From assembly GCA_905221605.1 (NCBI GenBank), contig CAJNDS010001990.1:376001-440000 (forward strand): DNA of 64,000 nucleotides, read 5' to 3'. The notes under the pieces are model-generated. The model was not told where the DNA came from and made no database searches. It saw only the letters and a program-made list of their open reading frames with translations. How positions within the stretch are numbered: position 1 is the first letter of the stretch; each line of letters begins with the position of its first letter. This document shows positions 57,405 through 64,000 of this stretch, piece by piece. Source of the DNA: Symbiodinium natans (taxonomy: Eukaryota > Sar > Dinophyceae > Suessiales > Symbiodiniaceae). A program made the position numbers and the translations under genes.

Positions 57405-58710
57405 CTTCCTGCTCAACATCCAGGAGTCGGGAGAAGAGGACGAAGCGGTCGGTCGGGTTGCTGGAAGTGACGTGTCCAAGAAGGAGCGCCACAGCCAGGC
57501 GCCTGAGGCGTGGAGTCTGTCTGAAGAATGAGACCCAGCGGAAGGGAGCGAAGCCAGCGAAGCTCCTGGTGTGCTCCTGCCTGCGTGTCTCGCCTACGTG
57601 AAGCACCAGCAAGGCTGAGCTGAGATTGCACAGAGCTGCGGCTCCGAAGCAGTAGGCCGGCTTCTGCAGTCGAGCCGCCCAAAGCAGTGCAGCAAAAAAT
57701 CCACCGGAAAGGAAGACTTGGCTGTGCTGAACAGCCCCCGCGAAGTTGGGGGAAGCCCGGCCGCCCACGAGGTCCGCGTAGGTGGCGGCCACAGCCGGGC
57801 CGTAGAGGTTACCAAGCAGGCGCACGCCCACCCGCAGCAGGGTGTAGATGGCCATGGTGGGGACCTTCGAAGTTACTGAGTTCATTCAAGCCCCCCAAAA
57901 GTGTAGACTTTCAGTTCTCTATATATGGGATTCTCGTATCCCCAAGAAAGGTGTAAAGTGTACTCATTCAGCTACAAAGCCTTCCATGTCAGGGCCCGAA
58001 GCAGTGCGAAGCCCAGCTGAGCCAACACCAGGGCCCAGCTCCTGCCAAAGGCATCCTCGGTGGCCCGGTGCCTCAATATAAAAAGGGGGGTTCCTGTCAT
58101 GCTTACACTGGCAGATTCCCCCCTTTTCCGAACTAATAGTCCTCAATAGGGATTATAGTAACCCCCTAGTATAAGGGGTAACATCCCTCTGCTTGCATCC
58201 TAAAACCCTAAAGGCCTAAATCCTAGACCTCGATGAAGTTTTATGAGAAGCCCCCCCTCCCCGCTTGAAAAGGACAGGGAGTAAGGGTACTGCTGGGAAA
58301 AGGGAGTAAGGGCCCTACTGGGCGTCCGAGCATCCAAGCCGGTGCCAACCGACGGCTTGAGCAGAAAATCTGCCGCGGTACCTGCAGAGTTCACCCAGGC
58401 CTCAAAGCGCTGCACCAGGTTCATGTTGCCTGCTTGGAGGTTCACGGGTAGGACGGCTTAGGGTGGTTTATATACAAAACAGGGGGGGGGACTACAGAAC
58501 TACGGTAGCTATACTTCTTAAAACCTTCTTTAAGGGGCCACCTCTCACCCTTCCGGTATCTGGCCTGCGCAGAGGTGGATCAGGAGGGACTCGGAGGCTC
58601 CACTGGCGACCAGAGCAGTCGAGGCCTCGTTCATGGCCAGGCTGCACACGAAGGAAGCATACCGCGACGCGCGCGACCCAACCATGGCCAGCAAGCCAAG
58701 GAGGTCTCTT
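57405..58710 (-). CDS. Major facilitator superfamily transporter, four exons joined, 3' part unresolved
   Basis: Minus-strand exons 58710-58565, 58429-58327, 58071-57981 and 57864 to about 57405 stay in frame through a GC-AG, a GA-AG and a GC-AG intron. Exon 1 reads RYASFVCSLAMNEASTALVA and exon 2 NSAGTAADFLLKPSVGTGLD, matching the motif-A loop between helices 2 and 3 of MFS proteins. Exon 3 has WALVLAQLGFALLRALTW and exon 4 the helices AIYTLLRVGVRLLGNLYGPA, QVFLSGGFFAALLWAARL and YCFGAAALCNLSSALLVL. The loop ending PFRWVSFF and the following LRRLAVALLLGH are also MFS-like. This is about half a transporter. A further exon may lie at 57290-57192 (GLTAQQRSRMSAVEALLRMP), but the joining frame was not found, so truncation or a missing exon is possible. 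Substrate unknown. Confidence 0.7.
58115..58187. mobile_element. Family A remnant in the transporter intron
   Basis: Centre and right half of family A (ACTAATAGTCCTCAATAGGG to ATAAGGGGTAACATCCC) inside the intron 58072-58326. Confidence 0.65.
58259..58330. mobile_element. Family C copy at the transporter intron's donor
   Basis: AGTAAGGGTACTGCTGGG and AGTAAGGGCCCTACTGGGCG resemble the right end of the element at 50347-50460. On the coding strand its ACGCCCAGTAGGG begins right at the GA donor (58326). Confidence 0.55.
58433..58560. mobile_element. Family B copy forming the first transporter intron
   Basis: CTTGGAGGTTCACGG (58433) is the family B end; on the coding strand CCGTGAACCTCCAAG is followed by CAG, the acceptor of exon 2. 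The interior CTTTAAGGGGCCA also matches family B. The other end is degenerate. Confidence 0.55.
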
Positions 58711-59825
58711 CTGTTATCAAAAAGAACACAAAAGTGCTTATTTCTCAAAAGAACTGCAAAGTAGGCAGACATGTTTCTAAAGGATTTCGGGTGAGTTTTA
58801 GGCGCCAGGACTCTAAAGCGCCTGGCAGCAAGCTGACGTGATCTGTTGTGAGTTTAGAGGCCAGCACTCTTAGATCGGCCCGGGGACTCTCAAGCTTCTT
58901 GCTGGCTACAGGGTGATGCGGGCGGCCGTGGGGGTAGGTGGGTTACCTTTGACGAAGACTTTGGGGCCTAGGTTGTTCATCCATTCACGTACAATCCGAA
59001 ATCCTCAGCCCCAAATCCTGAACGCTTTAAAACCCAAAGCCCTGAAACCTACACCCTAAACCCTGGACCCGAAAACTTAAGTCACTCGCAGGATGTTGCA
59101 GTAACCCCAACTCTGCATCAAAGGTGTCACGGGTAGTTTGGGTTTGCACTTTAGGCCGTAGGCTTTGGGCTTTAGGGTTACGGTTTAAGGTTTAGGGTTC
59201 AGGGCTTAGGTTTAAGGTTTAGGATTTAGGGCTTAGGGAAGTCCTGAAACGGGCGATAAGTAGCCGAGGGAAGGCTGTTAGGACTGACTAACCCATCTTT
59301 TCTCTTTACCCTATTCGTGACTAGCCACCGAACGCCTAAAACCTATTCCCTACTTAGCGGAACCTGCTCTTGTGCACACATAAAACGCCGAGCCCGTCCG
59401 AAACCGCAAGCCGTAAACCCACCGAAGTGCGGCCAGCTCACAAGGTGTCTCCTGCCTCAAGTGCTGGCATCGTCCTTAAACGCACAGAACTTTCGGTTCG
59501 GGTTTTGGGCATTTGCGTTTAGGGTCTAGCGTACGCGAACACCTTGCCTGGAGGGCACCGAACCCTAACAAGGGACAAACAAGTCGGGAACGCACGGGGT
59601 CCTATAGGCTTGGGTCAGGGCGGAGGGTTTTAAGCATTTGTGGAACCACGACAAAACAAGCGCAAAGGGGGTACGGCTCCCCGTATGCGGTTCAGGGTTC
59701 AATTCTGGACCCTAAGCCCCAAGGGTTTAGGGTTTAGGGTTTAGGGTTTAGCCCTACGCCCTAAGCCCTAAACCTGGTTTCGAGTTTAAGGTTTTGGTCG
59801 CTTAGGGTCTGCAAGCTGCCTCACA
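58711..59825. other. Unique stretch upstream of the transporter
   Basis: No clear exon; degenerate TTTAGGG/CCCTAAA motifs at 59030-59070, 59170-59240 and 59723-59770. ORFs 59317-59737 (plus) are not recognised. The transporter's 5' end and any promoter are not visible. Confidence 0.4.
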
Positions 59826-59888
59826 AGACAAGGCTCCCCTCTTTGGCATGGACCACCCGCGGGTCGGTTGCCGGCAGAAGGGGAACCT
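59826..59888 (-). CDS. Exon-like island LLPATDPRVVHAKEGSLVL
   Basis: Minus-strand frame after AAAG; more protein-like than the plus strand. TTTAGGG on the plus strand (CCCTAAA on the coding strand) lies just upstream (59895-59975). Confidence 0.4.
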
Positions 59889-60263
59889 TTGGCAGGGTTC
59901 AGGGTTCAGGGTTCAGGGTTCAGGGTTTAGGGTTTAGGGTTTAGGGTTTAGGGTTCAGGGTTTAGGGTGTAGGGTTTAAAGTTAGGGTTTAGGGGTCGGG
60001 CTTTGGGGTTTGGGGCTTAAAGCGACTAGGGAATCCAGAGATCCATAAGCGGGTTAAGAGAAGCCGCCGTAGTTAGAGCTGGCCTTACTTGGAGTACTTC
60101 TAGGCTTCTGATAACTACACATCTGTCTAAACCCTGAACCCTGAACCCTGAACCCTAAACCCTATTACCCGTAACCTAGTACGAGAAAGGGTTAGGGAAG
60201 GGTTGAAGGAGGGCTTGTCAGGGTCTAGGGCGTAGGGTGCGGTGTGGGGTGAACTTCTCCCAC

Positions 60264-60339
60264 CTTTAGCGCTCCAAATAACACCGTCGAAGCCCCACCT
60301 CCTCGCAATCGATGTCCAAGGCATAGTCGCCAGTGTCAC
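60264..60339 (-). CDS. Exon-like island, GDTGDYALDIDCEEVGLRRC or VTLATMPWTSIARRWGF
   Basis: Between AAGATTCAG| and AAAG|GTGGGA on the minus strand. Two open frames. Normal GT-AG signals on both sides. Confidence 0.5.
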
Positions 60340-60984
60340 CTGAATCTTAACGTCGTTCTTCAGGATCCCTAAGTTTGGGGCCCCTTCATTATGGAACCTG
60401 TATATACCCCGTATATACCCTATAACAGCCAAGGCCCGGTACTTCAGAACCCTTTCATGAAGGTAAGGGAGACTGGGATGGTGCCATCAACCCTAAACCC
60501 TAAGGGTATAAAGCTCGCGATTTGGGGTTTGGAGGGCTTTGGGGCAGAGGACCCGCCCCTGAAGCCCCAAAAAGCACCAAGAGACTGCAGCTTACGTGCC
60601 CTAGGCTGTATCTCATGCTAAGCCTGAACCCTAAACCCTAAACCCTAAACCCTAAACCCTAAACCCTAAACCCTAAACCCTAAACCCGCACCCCTTGCAG
60701 GCTGGGCTTCAGGGTAGGGCTGCCTGAGGTTTCGGGTTCGAGCTTGGGGTTCAGGGTGGTTTCTAGGGAGCGTGGAGCCCTTGAGGTGACACAAACCTAA
60801 ACCCTAAACCCTAAAACCTAAACCCTAAACCCTAAACCCTAACCCTAAACCCTAAACCCTAAACCCTAAACCCTAAACCCTAAACCCTAAACCCCCTTCA
60901 AGGGGTTCTATGGGGTATCGAATTCCCTCATTCCCTACGAAGAAGCAGTAAGAAGAGCAGCTCCACCCCAGAACCTCCCTCCCC

Positions 60985-61047
60985 TAGGAGAAGGCGAGCT
61001 CCGAATATTCATACGACTCCCCAAGATCGGAGCAAATGTCCGTTGAG
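60985..61047 (-). CDS. Exon-like island TDICSDLGESYEYSELAFS
   Basis: Acidic segment on the minus strand. On that strand CCCTAAA lies before it (61048-61137) and TTTAGGG after it (60895-60793), the same polarity as for plus-strand exons. Exact splice sites uncertain. Confidence 0.5.
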
Positions 61048-61138
61048 GGTTTAGGGTTTAGGGGTTTAGGGGTTTAGGGTTTAGGGTTTAGGGTTTAGGG
61101 TTTAGGGTTTAGGGTTTAGGGTTTAGGGTTTAGGGACC

Positions 61139-61213
61139 CCTCTCAGTCGAGGGTCGAAACGGTCCGCTGAGAACCGTGGCTCTGTAGGGCGTCTGGCCAT
61201 CCGCCACAATGTC
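61139..61213 (-). CDS. Exon DIVADGQTPYRATVLSGPF
   Basis: After ATGCCAG| on the minus strand; continues RPSTE and ends near GAGAGG|GGTCCC. Clean frame. Followed on the coding strand by CCCTAAA, so it is an exception to the donor-side TTTAGGG rule. Confidence 0.55.
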
Positions 61214-62809
61214 CTGGCATCACAGCTTGACTTGCCAGTTCCCTTTACCAGAATCAAAGTATGTTTGGGCATCCTGAAACCCTCAGCCGGGCTTAGGGTT
61301 GAGGTTTATAGGGTTTAGTGGTTTAGGAAACAGGGAATTGGGTACCCTGTACCATCCTCCAAGGGCTTGTAGATCCTAGAACTACTAAACCTGGTAAGCC
61401 CTAAACTTAACAGCAAGCCCAAGCCCTAGCCCCAAGCCCACCATAAACCCCAAGCATTCAGGCAACAAGGGCCTGAAGCAACCTTACGGAGGAGGTATGA
61501 AGGATATCTGAAAGCTACAAAAGAACCCACACGGTAACCTTTGAGATACGTGTAGTACATCATCCAATAACGTTAGACTTAGGGTATATCAAGACTAGCG
61601 ATTTGAAACCTGGGCCCCTCAATGAAAGCAAGGCTGCCGTGTGTCGCAGGATGTATTCGGCTCCTGAACTGCCTTAACCCTAATCAAGGACCCTGAAACT
61701 CTAAACTAGAACCGACCATCTGACCGGCATAATGGTCGTATGATCGCCATAGGGTCTAGATTTTGAAGGGGGATCACTAACAAATGAATAGTTGTAAAGG
61801 CCCGAAGGGCTGCAGTCAAACTTTTTGGGGGCCCAAAACCCTATACCCCTAAGCCCTAAGCCCTACGCCCTAAACCCTGATGGCCGATGCCCACTCAACA
61901 CGGCCAGAAATTGAACGGTTTGCGGACCAAGCAATCCGACGCCCCTAAACCCATTTCTTTGGTCGAGCAACTCTTTTCTCTAGCACAAATAAGGCACGAA
62001 TCTGTAACGACACAAAGTTGTGAGCGTTTCAATGTTTTCAGGGTTTAGGAATGTCGAGTAGCCATGGCAGCTAGGAAGCATCTAACATCAGGATCAGAGG
62101 AAACAGTCGGTATCGCAGAAAAAGTGCCTCCTAAACCCTCAGACCTAATAGGCTTGGGGGGGTTCGGGCTGCTTTAACCTCACATGGCGGTTCCGAAAGT
62201 AGGGGTACCCTTTTTTTCGGGTCCCGTTTAAGCGGCTGCCATCTATTTCCCTACTTTGGGAAACGCCCACATAATCCACAAACCTCTTGCCCCCGGTGGA
62301 CCTGAAACTGGAGAACCGGAAAGATCCGCGGAGTCCTTTCGGCTCACACACGCAAGCTGCCTTACTCGTTATTAGGTTCGCTTTTGCCCCTGTACAACCC
62401 TTGAGGAATATGTGGGTACTGGACTCCCAAATTACCTATAACTAAACCTTGAATCCTAAACAAGCCACAGATAGGCAAACCATTGCGGATATGCTGCAGA
62501 CATGTTGCGCGCTGACTTTGCAGATGCATTTTTCGTGATTGTTAGGTGGCATGCTTGGTTGCAGATTGCTTGCAGGTCTTTTGCAGGCTCGCGCGCTTGA
62601 ATTGGGATTTTGTTTCGGAGAACCGACATGCAATCCCAACATGCCAAGCATGCCCCTAAACCCTAAACCCTAAACCCCAAACCCCAAACCCCAAACCCCA
62701 AACCCCAAACCCTAAACCCTAAACCCTAAACCCTAAACCCACCCTAAACCCTATGCGTAAGTTTTCTGCAAAATTAACTCTTTCTGATCATGTATTCTGC
62801 TTAGACCCT
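61214..62809. other. Mostly unique stretch, no gene recognised
   Basis: Scattered CCCTAAA-like motifs, a CCCCAAA/CCCTAAA array at 62653-62752, ORFs of 63-69 codons on the minus strand (62145-62651) without recognisable features. Confidence 0.5.
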
Positions 62810-62858
62810 GAATCTGATCCTGGAGAGCAGCACGCGACGTTCACGTCGTATCCGCCGC
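62810..62858 (-). CDS. Exon-like island GGYDVNVACCSPGS
   Basis: After GAGCCCAG| on the minus strand, with CCCTAAA (coding strand) upstream and TTTAGGG/TTTGGGG downstream. The phase does not follow from the exon ending at 63083, so frame and ends are uncertain. Confidence 0.4.
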
Positions 62859-63082
62859 CTGGGCTCAGGGCTTCGGGCTCAAGGTTTAGTAGGGTCTAGG
62901 GTTTAGGGTTTAGGGTTTAGGGTTTAGGGTTCAGGGCTTAGGGCTTAGGGCTTAGGGTTTCGGTTTTAGGGCTTAGGGTTTATCAATCCTAAACCTTAAA
63001 CCAAGGCTGACCTAACATGACAGAACACAACATGCCGTGACATCATGTAACATGGTATGTATGGAATCTTGCAATGCAGCAC

Positions 63083-64000
63083 CTCAAAAAACATTAGCCT
63101 CCGGCCCTCCGGCATTAAATGCATGTCAGGTAGCCATGCGTAGACGGTCAGCATCGTCCCTTCCGCTAGCGTGTCTCGCTCCTCCTCGGAAATGAGCCTT
63201 GCGTGAACGCAATCAGGACCAACAGCCTCAATATGTATGGACATATATTCACATATATATGTATATAGAGAACTATATATATATATATATACATTTCCCA
63301 GAATAGGGTGCCCCTTACCCCGTCCCTCCTTATCATACTACTACATTCCTTATAACGGTGGAAAGCTACCCCCATTCCGGAAACCCCCATATCGCGTTAA
63401 AGACCACAGGTTAAATCGAGATTCAAGTTCGGCTGTCTACGATACAGCAGGAAGATGGCGATCACATCTTTTGCTTGGACTTTCCTGTTGTGTTTGTGCG
63501 GCGCCAAACGAGCTGCTGCCGCACGCCTTCCAGGCTCGTAACTCGGGACAGCGCTCAACTTCCAGGTCTGAAACCCGAAACCCTAAACCTAACAGCCCCA
63601 GACACTCAACCCCCCCAACCTTACACCCAAATGAACCGAGCAACCTTGACCCCAAACATGTCCTCAAGAACCCGAGCCCCTAACGGTACTTGGAGGTTTT
63701 AAACAGGTTCAGCTTTCGGGTTGGGCTTCGACGCCTTGGGGGGTTCAGGGTCCGTGTTTTGGAGCCCTAACAACCCTAACAACCCTAACAACCCTAACAA
63801 CCCTAACAACCCTAACAACCCTAACAACCCTAACAACCCTAACAACCCTAAACCTTAAACCCTAAACCCTGAACTTGCTGAGTCAGCCAGCCCAGTGGCA
63901 GAGTACCCTGCACCGAATGGCCGAAATCGACGACCGCCACATCCCCCAGCACAGCTTTCACGAAGCCCTCGTACGGGGTACGCCTGGGTGACTTCAGGGA
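63083..64000 (-). CDS. Three-exon chain of an unrecognised protein, 5' end beyond the window
   Basis: Minus-strand exons 64000-63868, 63567-63489 and 63226-63083 are in frame when joined. Translation includes RTPYEGFVKAVLGDVAVVDF, GHSVQGTLPLGWLTQQVQ, DLEVERCPELRAWKACG, AVGPDCVHARLISEEERDTL and AEGTMLTVYAWLPDMHLMPE. The first intron has the donor G|GTTTAG, i.e. telomere-like repeat read on the coding strand; the second is GA-AG (GAAAGT...TTGAG). The last exon, 144 nt (48 codons), ends GAG|GTGCTG. No domain recognised. Confidence 0.65.
63763..63865 (-). repeat. CCCTAACAA nonamer array next to CCCTAAA
   Basis: About nine copies of the 9-bp unit CCCTAACAA, then CCCTAAACC. Lies in the intron 63568-63867, so on the coding strand it reads TTGTTAGGG. 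Confidence 0.95.

Overview
This window looks like nuclear DNA of a photosynthetic dinoflagellate. Four things point there: a tandem array of cytochrome c6 genes whose product carries a three-part leader for a secondary plastid and then the thylakoid lumen; introns with GC-AG and GA-AG ends as well as GT-AG, usually flanked by short direct repeats; plant-type TTTAGGG repeats scattered throughout; and multi-EF-hand exons of a style typical of dinoflagellates. The species cannot be named from sequence alone.

Layout. (1) 1-4315: four head-to-tail cytochrome c6 genes (the first truncated by the window edge), unit about 1.15 kb, four exons each. (2) About 4.3-39 kb: a mosaic in which dozens of TTTAGGG or CCCTAAA arrays alternate with short GC-rich islands. 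Most long ORFs here are repeat translations, but the islands read as small plus-strand exons of about 20-175 nt. Where neighbouring islands are joined at GT/GC/GA...AG sites the reading frame is often kept across several exons (6313-6936, 8942-10460, 11367-12962, 16186-20153, 36005-36602). The 16-20 kb set encodes a multi-EF-hand protein; the other products are not recognised. (3) About 39.1-50 kb: almost no TTTAGGG; CT/GA-rich simple sequence, a three-fold 1.07-kb tandem repeat, and arrays of palindromic units. (4) 50-57 kb: TTTAGGG arrays return with a few plus-strand exons, around a block of AT-rich duplicated repeats (52.3-55.2 kb). (5) 57.2-58.7 kb: a minus-strand major-facilitator transporter gene with four well-joined exons. 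(6) 59.8-64 kb: minus-strand exons of an unrecognised protein, running off the window end.

Main inference. In this region telomere-like repeats appear to be intron material rather than chromosome ends. Many introns start with GTTTAGGG directly at the splice donor and many exons are preceded by CCCTAAA. The same polarity, read on the coding strand, is seen for several minus-strand exons. In addition, at least three families of short palindromic elements (called A, B and C here) lie in introns, and in two cases the element is the whole intron with its terminal inverted repeats at the splice sites, which is what introners (intron-creating MITEs) look like.

Limits: exon ends were set by eye from splice dinucleotides and frame continuity, with no RNA evidence. 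Whether separate exon islands belong to one very long gene or to several cannot be decided here.
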